The notes under the pieces are model-generated. The model did not search any database, was not told the DNA's origin, and saw nothing but the letters and a program-made list of their open reading frames with translations. Below, in pieces: positions 1 through 6,824 of a DNA stretch of 64,000 nucleotides. How positions within the stretch are numbered: the stretch's first letter is position 1; every line of letters starts with the position of its first letter. The stretch is taken from positions 5,799,001-5,863,000 of the forward strand of contig NZ_LT670818.1 in assembly GCF_900129505.1 (NCBI RefSeq), given 5' to 3'. The DNA comes from Bradyrhizobium erythrophlei (GTDB lineage: Bacteria; Pseudomonadota; Alphaproteobacteria; Rhizobiales; Xanthobacteraceae). The translations under genes were made by a program, and so were the position numbers.

Positions 1-40
1 TGGTGATCTGCTTCACATTTTCGACATTGATCCAAACGTA

Positions 41-202
41 TTATCCAAGGATGCGTGGCGGCCTCGCAATCACAATTGTTACCGTCTTGGCGCTCTCGGC
101 CATGGTGCGGGGGCATCCCCATTTCGTGCCGCGGCCGACCTCGCCAATGCCGGCTGTGAACCTGCCCTGATGCTGGCAGCGCCCGCGCGGCGCGCCGGAC
201 AT
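41..202 (-). CDS. tiny ORF at the end of the island small-ORF train
   Basis: A 53-codon reading frame whose ATG overlaps the stop of the ORF before it as TGATG (200..204). The protein is basic, with two Cys in its first half, and ends in a hydrophobic-basic stretch AKTVTIVIARPPRILG. I do not recognise it. The only argument for coding is the overlap, which continues the pattern of the ORFs upstream on the same strand. It could equally be non-coding sequence that happens to be open. Confidence 0.25.
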   Translation of the reverse strand: MSGAPRGRCQHQGRFTAGIGEVGRGTKWGCPRTMAESAKTVTIVIARPPRILG

Positions 203-396
203 CAATCCTGCTGCGTTTTTGGGGACGGCACCGCACCATTCGAGGGCGGTGAGGAGATGCCGATGCGCATTCCCTCGACAATGGTACGTGCCAGTGCTTG
301 GGCGTCGACGTGCTTCGGTGAGATAGGCATGACGCGCAAACGCGGATCGACCGGCATGGGGACAGTGAAGGCGGGACCTATAGGCATTCGGACCAT
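202..396 (-). CDS. small hypothetical protein, 64 aa
   Basis: The frame starts with ATG directly after the TAA of the preceding ORF (TAAATG), and its TGA overlaps the next ATG. The composition is Pro/Met/Val-rich in the first half (PAFTVPMPVDPRLRVMPIS), followed by a short amphipathic segment (DAQALARTIVEGMRIGI). I see no signal peptide, membrane segment or known motif. It would be translated by coupling to its neighbours if real. Function unknown; coding status uncertain. Confidence 0.3.
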   Translation of the reverse strand: MVRMPIGPAFTVPMPVDPRLRVMPISPKHVDAQALARTIVEGMRIGISSPPSNGAVPSPKTQQD

Positions 397-570
397 TTAT
401 GAGCACGCATCCAGTGTGGAGACCGACAGAACATAGTACGTGCCCGCATCGGGGGTCTGTACGAGTGCGTCCGAATGGTTAACGGAACGCTGTAAATGGA
501 AGCGCGCGGGCCGCGCGGCAATTGTCCGGCATTCAACCGATCCCGATTGAAGACGTGCACCCAGAGACAT
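397..570 (-). CDS. small hypothetical protein, 57 aa
   Basis: This frame opens with ATG immediately after the TAA of the zinc-ribbon gene (TAAATG at 568..573) and stops with TAA immediately before the ATG at 396. It has no recognisable domain; the C-terminal half (DALVQTPDAGTYYVLSVST) looks protein-like, with plausible beta-strand character. Evidence for coding is mainly the tight stop/start junctions on both sides, which suggest translational re-initiation along one transcript. Confidence 0.35.
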   Translation of the reverse strand: MSLGARLQSGSVECRTIAARPARFHLQRSVNHSDALVQTPDAGTYYVLSVSTLDACS

Positions 571-726
571 TTAGACCGGGGTGACGAAGCTCTGGGTGCT
601 CCGGCATCGCCTGCATTCATAAATGTGATGCACGAAGCCCGGCTTTTCCCCCTCGGTGCATGAAAACAGCATCTTCTTCCCGCATTTGACGCAGGTGGGC
701 TCGTTCAGGAGCGGAGTCGGCGGCAT
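571..726 (-). CDS. mini zinc-ribbon protein, 51 aa (second of a tandem pair)
   Basis: A 51-residue protein with two CxxC pairs, C12-V-K-C15 and C38-R-R-C41, the geometry of a small treble-clef or zinc-ribbon fold. The stretch between them holds His-His (GFVHHIYEC), which could also bind metal. Its ATG overlaps the TAA of the upstream zinc-ribbon gene (TAATG). Spacing of the cysteines is almost identical in the two neighbours, so they are probably paralogues. Small four-Cys proteins like this usually bind nucleic acid or a protein partner, but the actual role is unknown. Confidence 0.65.
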   Translation of the reverse strand: MPPTPLLNEPTCVKCGKKMLFSCTEGEKPGFVHHIYECRRCRSTQSFVTPV

Positions 727-872
727 TACTCGCGTGTCACCCTATTGCAGCTGCAGCATCGGAAAACGAACACAGCTGGTTTTTGTCCGATTGGGGGAAG
801 CATACCGAGGTAAAGCATTTGCGCGCCGCAGCCTTCGCAGATTCGAACCTTGGCTTGCTCCGAATCACCCAT
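726..872 (-). CDS. mini zinc-ribbon protein, 48 aa (first of a tandem pair)
   Basis: This 48-residue protein has C12-E-G-C15 and C39-C40-S-C42, so a CxxC...CxxC zinc ribbon with one extra Cys. The ATG at 872 is the only possible start because a TAG lies five codons upstream in frame. The stop overlaps the start of the next zinc-ribbon gene. It sits 90 bases after the stop of the 75-residue gene upstream, so it may share that transcript. No catalytic residues are visible; a structural zinc-binding protein is the safest description. Confidence 0.65.
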   Translation of the reverse strand: MGDSEQAKVRICEGCGAQMLYLGMLPPIGQKPAVFVFRCCSCNRVTRE

Positions 873-962
873 GTTCGAATCATTGGGCTATGCGACCGCC
901 ACCGCTGCACGAAAACCGTCAGTCAACATGAAAAACAGAACAGGGTGTTACGGATTGAGTCC

Positions 963-1190
963 TCACACGACGTGTCGGTTCAACGCCCGCAGCATGCCGA
1001 CGCGCGCATGCAACAGCGGACCTCGATCTTCCGCCGCCATGATTTGGGCCTCGGTCGCCGCCTGCCACTCAGGGAGGTTCTGCTCGCCCTTCGGCAGCTT
1101 CATGATGTAGGCGGCAGCCTCATCGAGGGTTAGAAGTTGCCGGCCTTTTGGCAGCGCGATCGGATCCTCGAACGCGCGCGACCATGGCAT
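963..1190 (-). CDS. hypothetical protein, 75 aa
   Basis: A soluble 75-residue protein starting MPWSRAFEDPI. The frame stays open further upstream, but the start at 1190 is preferred because its ATG overlaps the stop of the preceding gene as TGATG. The sequence contains a helical stretch (LTLDEAAAYIMKLPKGEQN, then WQAATEAQIMAAEDRG) in which LTLDEAAAYI resembles the start of an excisionase-like helix-turn-helix, though a full domain cannot be argued. It looks like a genuine alphaproteobacterial hypothetical. The role is unknown; the island context and coupling suggest it works with its neighbours. Confidence 0.6.
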   Translation of the reverse strand: MPWSRAFEDPIALPKGRQLLTLDEAAAYIMKLPKGEQNLPEWQAATEAQIMAAEDRGPLLHARVGMLRALNRHVV

Positions 1191-1453
1191 CAGGCGAACA
1201 GCTCGGCGCCGGCATACGTGAAACGGACATATGTTCCCGACTCGTGGAGCAACAGCCAACCGTTGGCGATCGCCGCTTTGAGGCCGGCGCTGTATTCGGC
1301 CGGGCTGCCACCGGCGGCGAGGAATGGCGCGTTGACGTTTTCGATGTAAAGCCGGCCATCCTGCACGGGCTCGATTGTGCTTGCGATCTCGATCAGCTTT
1401 CGCGCGGCGTTGTAGGGGTCAGCATAGGGACGGTCAGCGATCAATTTCATCAA
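1190..1453 (-). CDS. hypothetical protein, 87 aa
   Basis: An 87-residue soluble protein beginning MMKLIADRPYADPYNAARKL. Residues 1-35 include a helix (AARKLIEIASTIE), then a strand-rich segment (GRLYIENVNAPFL) and a C-terminal helix-strand unit (GLKAAIANGWLLLHESGTYV) resembling a small winged-helix arrangement. No DNA-binding function is proven. It overlaps the upstream gene by ATGA and the downstream gene by TGATG, so the three are almost certainly one operon. Family not recognised. Confidence 0.65.
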   Translation of the reverse strand: MMKLIADRPYADPYNAARKLIEIASTIEPVQDGRLYIENVNAPFLAAGGSPAEYSAGLKAAIANGWLLLHESGTYVRFTYAGAELFA

Positions 1454-1881
1454 GCGATTTCCATGTGGGCGGCGTAGACATGCTGATCCACGCCAGCGGT
1501 ATTGATCGGCTCACCACAAAGCACCGCGACCGGCCATCGGTCGATTGCGTCGGCATCCTGCAGCCCTTGTCCCACATGGAATTTCCAGGCGGTCCGCGCT
1601 CGCTCGCAGCGATGTTCTTCGAATTCGGCCTGTGAGCACGTCGGGAGATATTCTCTCCAGGCAGCCTCGAAATCGGCCCGGGTCTCTTCGAAAGTCTCGG
1701 CCGTACCCTGGACCTGGCGGCCGTGGCGCGAACCCGGATAGAAACCGCAGTCCCAGCCCCACTGATCTACATCCACCGGGGCACCGGCACGGCTCGCGAT
1801 TGTCCCCACATGCACGTCGCCATAGTAGACGTGCCAGCAGTCGGGGCGTTCGGGATATCGGCGGCGGGTGAGAGCGGGCAT
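1450..1881 (-). CDS. hypothetical protein, 143 aa
   Basis: The protein starts MPALTRRRYPERPDCWHVYY. The frame stays open to 1983, but the upstream stretch is compositionally unlike protein, so the ATG at 1881 was chosen. The middle is rich in Gly, Trp and aromatic residues (WGWDCGFYPGS), followed by an acidic helix (ETFEETRADFEAAWREYLP). This is the pattern of a small uncharacterised protein common in rhizobial mobile regions, as far as I recall. It is the first gene of the tightly packed minus-strand run 1881 to 41. No signal peptide or membrane segment; function unknown. Confidence 0.65.
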   Translation of the reverse strand: MPALTRRRYPERPDCWHVYYGDVHVGTIASRAGAPVDVDQWGWDCGFYPGSRHGRQVQGTAETFEETRADFEAAWREYLPTCSQAEFEEHRCERARTAWKFHVGQGLQDADAIDRWPVAVLCGEPINTAGVDQHVYAAHMEIA

Positions 1882-2009
1882 GCGCCATTGAAGCGCGGCC
1901 GCGCGGTTAGAACAATCCGCTACCGGTTGGGGCCGGGCGCCGCCGGTGCACATGATCAAGCTCGCTGAGACGTGCGAGATCACGCCGTACCTTCGGGTGT
2001 ATCCGGCAC

Positions 2010-2174
2010 CTAGAGAGGCCCGTCCGCTTTATCCTCAACCTCGCTCCAGAACAGTCGAGCCTTTGCATCAGTCTTCCGGTACAAAGTAAGAAGGCCTGCC
2101 AGAACGATTATTAGAGAGCCGCGCAAATAAATTCGATAACGAAAGGCAGCAATCAGAAGCGCCACCGCGAACAC
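2010..2174 (-). CDS. small putative membrane protein, about 54 aa
   Basis: Between an upstream in-frame stop (near 2200) and the TAG at 2010 there is no ATG, but a GTG at 2174 opens a 54-codon frame. It encodes two hydrophobic stretches (VFAVALLIAAF and GSLIIVLAGLLTLY) separated by RYRIYLR, then a charged tail. That layout is typical of a two-helix inner-membrane miniprotein. Without a clear ribosome site, it could instead be the 3' remnant of a larger membrane gene. Confidence 0.35.
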   Translation of the reverse strand: MFAVALLIAAFRYRIYLRGSLIIVLAGLLTLYRKTDAKARLFWSEVEDKADGPL

Positions 2175-2410
2175 TATTACCGCGCCGCCAAACGTCCGTT
2201 ATTGGGTGAACAGCGGAAGACATTTGCTCAATTCGAGTTCTTCCGATTTGGACCCAAGGCGGAAATCAGCCCTTGCAAGCTTCCTGGGTAAGAGAGCCGA
2301 TTTTCTCGGAAAAAAAACGAAGACGCCTGTGCAAGTTGGGGTAAGATTTTGGACGATTGTGAACGCCTCGGCGAACCTTTGGGGCGTTCCTTTTCCAAGG
2401 TTCCCAAATA

Positions 2411-3052
2411 ATGGTTCCTGTCGATCGCACATCTGCTCACCTCGTCGGCGACGAGGAAAGTTCGAAACGACGCCAAATCCTAGACGGTGCCTGCAAGGTA
2501 TTCCTAGATTTGGGGTTTGACGGTGCGAGCATGGGCGACATCGCCCGCGCGGCGGGCGTCTCCAAAGGGACACTTTACGTTTATTTCGCAGATAAATGCC
2601 GCCTATTCGAGGCTATCGTCGAGGTGGACGCGCTCGAAAGGCGCCAGCTAGCGTTCTATTTCGATCCCGCATGCGACATCGAGACAACATTACTGAGGTT
2701 CGGCGAGGCCTATATTGGCAGGCTCTGCCGGCCGGGTGGCGGATCAGCGGCCCGCATGGTTTTCGCGATCGCCGAGCGTATGCCGGAAATTGGCCGGCGG
2801 TATTACGAACTTGTGCTGCAGAAAACCGTTAACCGCCTCTCCGAATATCTCGATGGGCGCGTTAAGCAGCGGGAGCTCGTGATCGACGACTGTCAGCTCG
2901 CGGCCATGCAATTCATGCTCATGTGCCAAGCTTCGCTGTTTCTGCCCTATATCTTCCAGGTGGCGCCGGCCCCATCCCAGGAGCGTATCACGCGGGTAGT
3001 CAACGACGCGGTACGGACATTTCTCGCGGCACATGCTGTGAAGGCAATTTAA
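2411..3052 (+). CDS. TetR/AcrR family transcriptional regulator
   Basis: A 213-residue regulator with the usual TetR N-terminal helix-turn-helix at about residues 20-65 (RRQILDGACKVFLDLGFDGA, then GDIARAAGVSKGTLYVYF). The C-terminal two-thirds is a helical ligand-binding and dimerisation domain of normal length. The divergent neighbour is the small membrane ORF at 2174. No efflux pump or enzyme that it might control is present within the island segment visible here, so its target may lie left of the window or be degraded. The region 2175..2410 between them shows no clean operator palindrome that I could find. Confidence 0.9.
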   Translation: MVPVDRTSAHLVGDEESSKRRQILDGACKVFLDLGFDGASMGDIARAAGVSKGTLYVYFADKCRLFEAIVEVDALERRQLAFYFDPACDIETTLLRFGEAYIGRLCRPGGGSAARMVFAIAERMPEIGRRYYELVLQKTVNRLSEYLDGRVKQRELVIDDCQLAAMQFMLMCQASLFLPYIFQVAPAPSQERITRVVNDAVRTFLAAHAVKAI

Positions 3053-3164
3053 ACGCTGGTGCCGTCTATCTTGGCACACGTTCTCAACACGACGCAGGTG
3101 AGCGCGCGCCGCTGAGCGCCGCCAGTGACGTTGCTAACGGCTCCTTATCCCTCGCGGCCTGCAC

Positions 3165-3458
3165 TTACGGCAATGTGTACTTGCCGGAATGGCCATTGCA
3201 GACAGCGAAGATTCCGTCGGGAAAGTCTTTGCCGCGGCTCACAGGGTGAAGAGCAGAGGCCTTGGTGAGCGCGTTCGTCAACGTCGACCGACGATCCTGC
3301 GCCGCGCGCAGCGCGTTCTCGGCATCGGTCAATTGATGATCATCAGCGCCGTCGAGCGCGAGCTGTTCGGCCTTCGCCCGGCAAGCGATGATCGAGGCCT
3401 CGGCGTCGCTCAGTCTGGCGTCGGCGACCGGATGTCGACGGAGATGGAACCGTTGCCG
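3165..3458 (-). pseudogene. remnant of a coiled-coil hypothetical gene
   Basis: The frame is open from a TAG at 3459..3461 to the TAA at 3165 but contains no usable start codon. Its translation is strongly protein-like: an Ala/Asp/Arg-rich helical run (DARLSDAEASIIACRAKAEQ, then LTDAENALRAAQDRRSTLTN) resembling coiled-coil proteins of rhizobial mobile DNA. The most likely reading is a 5'-truncated gene fragment left by island rearrangement. Original function unknown. Confidence 0.4.
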
Positions 3459-3682
3459 CTATTTCCAAATATCGACAAGTATCCAAGCGCGGCGTGGGCA
3501 TCGCTCGTCAACTGTAGGCAGCTTCAAGGACTATCTGTTGCTCGCGGAGCATCCGACCGAGAAGCGAAAATATCTCTATCTGCTTGGCGCTGGGCACGCG
3601 CTCAATGCCTGCGGGCCTAGCTAGGCTAAAGACAATTGAGTGGGGATTGTGCTGGGTTTCGCGCCGAAACTCGCCTTACGTT
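3459..3682. other. non-coding or degraded stretch before the integrase
   Basis: No intact gene here. On the plus strand, 3520..3624 reads as a plausible protein C-terminus (DYLLLAEHPTEKRKYLYLLG) ending in TAG, which may be another gene remnant. Together with the truncated coiled-coil gene beside it, this suggests a scar of past recombination next to the integrase. Confidence 0.3.
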
Positions 3683-4777
3683 TCAGCTTTTTGCGCTTGT
3701 CACGCGCTGGAGCCACTTCCAACCAGCATATTTGTCGCCAGTCTGACGTAGGTGACTATATCGCTTCAGGCTACTCCAGCTCCTGTGACCCGAAACGCTT
3801 GCCGCTTGCGGTATCGTTTTGCCCATTTCGAATAGGCGCGAAATCCCATCATGTCTAAGATCGTGGAAGTGTAGATCATCAATGCCTAGCAATTTGCACG
3901 CACGGGTGAACGCAGCGCCAATTGCGTCTACTGAATAGGGGAATATTTCTTTCGCTACACGCGGCATGCTTTCGATAACCGCAGTCGCTTCAGGGGGCAG
4001 GTCGCAAAAAACGTCATTCCCTTGCTTGTCGCCCGGATGTTTCATATCGCGAATGAGAACGCGAGCATCCGGATGGGTTGGGGGCGTGGCCGCTTCAAAA
4101 TCTGTCCATGCGATGCGCGTGATCTCTTCCTGCCGCCGCGTACTAAAGATAGCAAACACGATGATCTGCTGCATCGGGGAGGATCGGGGCCGATGAGTTT
4201 TGACCTTGCCGAAATGGTGCATGAGAAGGTCGAGTTCGGTCAACGTCGGTCGCCGATCGCGCTCCTTGCTTTTCGAAGTGAGGCCAAGATTTCTTGTTAC
4301 TACCAATGCATCATCCATCGCTTGGGGATTCAACGGATAGCCCCAGGCAGGCCGTGCAATGGTGAAAATTGAGCTGAGATGGCTGAAGTAGTTTCCGACC
4401 GTTTGGGGCTGAACCGGCAGCTCCTTGGCGAATGAGACCAAGTGTTCACTGGTTACTTCGCTGCATTTAAAATCTGCTATGTCATGGGTTTTGATGGTGG
4501 CGAGCACCTGAGCTTTGGTTCGGCCGATTTCCTTGATCGATTCCTCGATGTAGCGGTCAATCACGGCGGCCAACTTTGGGTCTGGTACGCTCTGTCGCTC
4601 GAGCGCGCCTGGCTTAGCAAGCTCAGTCTCTCGCTTTTCCATCCACGCTGAAGCAGCCTGTCTGCGGTCGAATGTCTTCGTCTCGCGGTGCACGATTTTG
4701 CCGCTGCGCTTAATGGTGACTTGCGCGTGATAGCCGGTGGAACCATCTTTGCGCTTGCGAGAGAGGATTGTCCCCAT
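3683..4777 (-). CDS. tyrosine-type site-specific integrase (dusA-associated)
   Basis: A 364-residue phage-type integrase. The N-terminal part is an arm-binding-like domain (GTILSRKRKDGSTGYHAQV), the middle a SAM-like core-binding domain (about 70-160) and the C-terminal half the catalytic domain. Visible active-site residues are the first Arg in STRRQEEI, the HxLR box HFHDLRHDG, the His of SGHRSW and the nucleophilic Tyr in KRYSHLR. It is transcribed away from dusA and its start is about 125 bases from the start of that gene. Known integrases of this group insert islands and prophages into the 5' end of dusA, and the position here fits exactly. It appears intact. Confidence 0.93.
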   Translation of the reverse strand: MGTILSRKRKDGSTGYHAQVTIKRSGKIVHRETKTFDRRQAASAWMEKRETELAKPGALERQSVPDPKLAAVIDRYIEESIKEIGRTKAQVLATIKTHDIADFKCSEVTSEHLVSFAKELPVQPQTVGNYFSHLSSIFTIARPAWGYPLNPQAMDDALVVTRNLGLTSKSKERDRRPTLTELDLLMHHFGKVKTHRPRSSPMQQIIVFAIFSTRRQEEITRIAWTDFEAATPPTHPDARVLIRDMKHPGDKQGNDVFCDLPPEATAVIESMPRVAKEIFPYSVDAIGAAFTRACKLLGIDDLHFHDLRHDGISRLFEMGKTIPQAASVSGHRSWSSLKRYSHLRQTGDKYAGWKWLQRVTSAKS

Positions 4778-4790
4778 TTGCTACGCCATC

Positions 4791-4831
4791 CGTGGTACAG
4801 CATTGACCTTCGTGGTACAGCATTGCTGTAC
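4791..4831. promoter_or_regulatory. direct repeats plus palindrome between integrase and dusA
   Basis: The 15-base word CGTGGTACAGCATTG occurs at 4791..4805 and again at 4811..4825, a period of exactly two helical turns. The second copy runs into a perfect dyad, GTACAG-CATTG-CTGTAC (4815..4831). The sites lie 14 bases upstream of the integrase ATG. They could be arm-type integrase or excisionase binding sites, or an operator for autoregulation of the integrase. The assignment is inference; the repeats themselves are exact. Confidence 0.55.
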
Positions 4832-4900
4832 TTTGGAGCGAAAAATGGGCCTAAATCGAAGGAAACTGGCCTAAATGAGAATGGTCGGAAAGCGCTTGAA

Positions 4901-5920
4901 GTGACTGATATCCTTTCCAAAACAAAAGAAAACAAGAGGATAGCATTTTCCGTCGCCCCGATGATGGACTGGACCGACCGGCATTGCCGCGTGTTCCATC
5001 GCCTGATGACGCGACGGGCGCTGCTCTATACGGAGATGCTGACCACCGGCGCCATCCTGCGTGGCGACCGGGCACGGCTACTCGGTTTCGATTCATCCGA
5101 ACATCCCGTCGCGCTGCAGCTCGGCGGCTCCGAACCCAGCGATCTCGCGGCGGCAGCCAGGATCGGCGAGGATTTCGGCTATGACGAGATCAACCTCAAT
5201 GTCGGCTGTCCGTCGGACCGGGTGAAGGACGGGCGCTTCGGCGCCTGCCTGATGGCCGAGCCGGCGCTGGTCGCCAGAGGCGTCGCGGCCATGAAGCAGG
5301 CGGTCGGCATTCCCGTCACCGTTAAGTGCCGGATCGGCATCGACGACCAGGATCCGGAAATCGCGCTCGATGAGCTCGCCCGCAGCGTCGTCGCTGCCGG
5401 GGCCGATGCGCTGATCGTCCACGCCCGCAAGGCCTGGCTCAACGGATTGTCGCCCAAGGAAAATCGCGACATCCCGCCGCTCGACTATCACAGGGTCTAT
5501 CGGCTCAAGGCCGCGATGCCGCATGTGCCCATCGTCATCAATGGCGGCATCGGCGGCCTTGCCGAGGCCAAGGCGCATCTTGATCACGTCGATGGCGTCA
5601 TGCTGGGGCGCGCGGCCTATCAGGAGCCGTGGCGGTTGCTGTCGGTGGATCCCGAACTGTTCGGCGAGGCGGCACCTTTTGCCGCGATGAAAGACGTGTT
5701 CGAGGCCATAATGCCGTACATTGAGCGCCAGCTCGCGCGGGGCACGCGGCTGCATTCGATCACGCGGCATTTCGTCGGCGCGTTCCACGGCGTGCCGGGC
5801 GCCCGCGCGTTCCGCCGCCATCTCGCCGAGAACGGCGTCAAGCCGGATGCCGGCGCGGATGTGCTGCGCGAGGCGATTGCGCTGGTCGAGCACCGCGCGG
5901 CAGCGCCGATCGCCGCGTAA
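4901..5920 (+). CDS. dusA: tRNA-dihydrouridine synthase A, N-terminus re-started by the island
   Basis: DusA reduces uridine 20/20a in tRNA to dihydrouridine using FMN and NADPH. The family start is visible as FSVAPMMDWTDRHCR, followed by the TIM barrel with the catalytic loop NLNVGCPSDRV (active-site Cys) and the flavin-phosphate motif INGGIG. The frame is open back to 4688 without a stop; the nearest plausible start before the conserved region is GTG 4901, preceded by GGAAAG about eight bases upstream, giving 339 residues. Everything before about 4945 has no similarity to DusA and is AT-richer, so the island seems to have replaced the native start and promoter. The ATG at 4688 lies inside the divergent integrase gene and is unlikely. 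Confidence 0.92.
   Translation: MTDILSKTKENKRIAFSVAPMMDWTDRHCRVFHRLMTRRALLYTEMLTTGAILRGDRARLLGFDSSEHPVALQLGGSEPSDLAAAARIGEDFGYDEINLNVGCPSDRVKDGRFGACLMAEPALVARGVAAMKQAVGIPVTVKCRIGIDDQDPEIALDELARSVVAAGADALIVHARKAWLNGLSPKENRDIPPLDYHRVYRLKAAMPHVPIVINGGIGGLAEAKAHLDHVDGVMLGRAAYQEPWRLLSVDPELFGEAAPFAAMKDVFEAIMPYIERQLARGTRLHSITRHFVGAFHGVPGARAFRRHLAENGVKPDAGADVLREAIALVEHRAAAPIAA
4945..4990. other. presumed island attachment site (attL/attR) in the dusA 5' end
   Basis: The junction between island-like sequence and conserved dusA coding sequence falls at the codons for SVAPMMDWTDRH (4949..4984). Integrases of this family are known to recombine within that conserved stretch of dusA. The exact core cannot be defined because its partner copy is not in the window: I found no second copy of GATGATGGACTGGACC between 1 and 4900. 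Confidence 0.5.
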
Positions 5921-5933
5921 GAAACGGCGCGGC

Positions 5934-6440
5934 TTACGGATAGCCGTGCAGCATCAGCCGGTCGGCGTGCACTTCCCAGCTTTCCAGCCGGTCCAGAAAA
6001 CTCATGCCGAGCAGGTTGGTTTTCATCTGCCCATGCGGCACCACCAGCGCCGGCACCGAGCGTTCGACCAGCTTGCCGATCGCGAGGCGGTCGAGCGTCA
6101 GCCGCGCCGCCTTGGTGTGTCCGCCGGCTGTCTCGACGTCGACATCATATTCGAGCAATTCGAGCGGCAGCCCGGCGGCCTTGGCGGTCTCGTAGGTCAG
6201 CACCACCGAGGTCGCGCCGGTGTCGATCACCATCGGGGCCGTGATGCCGTTAATCCTGGCCTTGAGCGCGAACTCGCCGCTCTGTCCACGCGTGATCTGC
6301 ACCCCGCGGGTCGGCGCCCGCTTGCGCAGCATGTCCGAGACGGTGTCGGTGGCGCGCGCCACCTGTTCCGGGTCCTTGTAGGCAACCACGGCGCCGGCGG
6401 TTACCGCCAGCATCAACAGGACGAGCAGGAAGCGGCTCAC
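5934..6440 (-). CDS. retropepsin-like (clan AA) aspartic protease, membrane anchored
   Basis: A 168-residue protein with one N-terminal membrane helix (residues 4-20) and a periplasmic retropepsin-like domain. The active-site motif is VIDTGATSVVLT at about residue 80, with the flap and second half (LLGMSFLDRLESWEV) as in the small bacterial TIGR02281-type proteases. Such enzymes act as homodimers with one Asp each. Transcribed convergently to dusA, 14 bases apart. Substrate unknown. Confidence 0.88.
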   Translation of the reverse strand: MSRFLLVLLMLAVTAGAVVAYKDPEQVARATDTVSDMLRKRAPTRGVQITRGQSGEFALKARINGITAPMVIDTGATSVVLTYETAKAAGLPLELLEYDVDVETAGGHTKAARLTLDRLAIGKLVERSVPALVVPHGQMKTNLLGMSFLDRLESWEVHADRLMLHGYP

Positions 6441-6465
6441 GGCCTGCCTCCCATGGCAATCGCCG

Positions 6466-6570
6466 TCAGAGTCTTTTCCGTTTCGATGGAATCGAAACGG
6501 GACTCCAGATTTTTGAGTTGACGCGTTTTCTCAACGCGAACCGGTCTCCACTTCGCTTGAAAACGCTCTA
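6466..6570. repeat. intergenic palindromic repeat of rhizobial type
   Basis: The gap between the protease and DUF1289 genes holds a hairpin with perfect 10-base arms (CCGTTTCGAT 6478..6487 with ATCGAAACGG 6491..6500, loop GGA). A GCGTT/AACGC stem follows, then the tail CACTTCGCTTGAAAACGCTC. This arrangement matches a short interspersed element I know to be frequent between genes in Bradyrhizobium; the match is from memory and not from a search. Confidence 0.6.
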
Positions 6571-6777
6571 ATCGGCCTTTGGACGGGCGGCGGACTCGGG
6601 TGGCACCAGCCCGGCATCGGCCATGCGCGCTGGAAGCTGCGTCATCACGGCCTGCCGCTCCGGGCTTTCCATCCGGTGCCAGCGCGCGATCTCCGGCAAG
6701 GTGCGGCCACAGCCAAAACAGAGGCTGGTTCTGGGATCGATCATGCAGACTGCGATGCACGGCGTTTCTATGCTCAT
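6568..6777 (-). CDS. DUF1289 domain protein
   Basis: A 69-residue protein beginning [20 protein letters not shown]. It shows the DUF1289 Cys pattern (C7, C11, C20, C23 in FGCGR) followed by EIARWHRM. These small proteins are usually attached to other genes as Fe-S or zinc-binding accessory proteins of unknown role. Here it stands alone between the interspersed repeat and the histidine kinase. The length is normal and it appears intact. Confidence 0.85.
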   Translation of the reverse strand: MSIETPCIAVCMIDPRTSLCFGCGRTLPEIARWHRMESPERQAVMTQLPARMADAGLVPPESAARPKAD

Positions 6778-6824
6778 TCGTCAGGTGTGAAGCGTATCCG
6801 GTGGTTTTGCGCAAGCGCTCCCAA

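Noticed and set aside
3333..3348. FixK-like TTGATGATCATCAG
   Set aside because: One mismatch in the right half and inside a gene remnant without a downstream gene.
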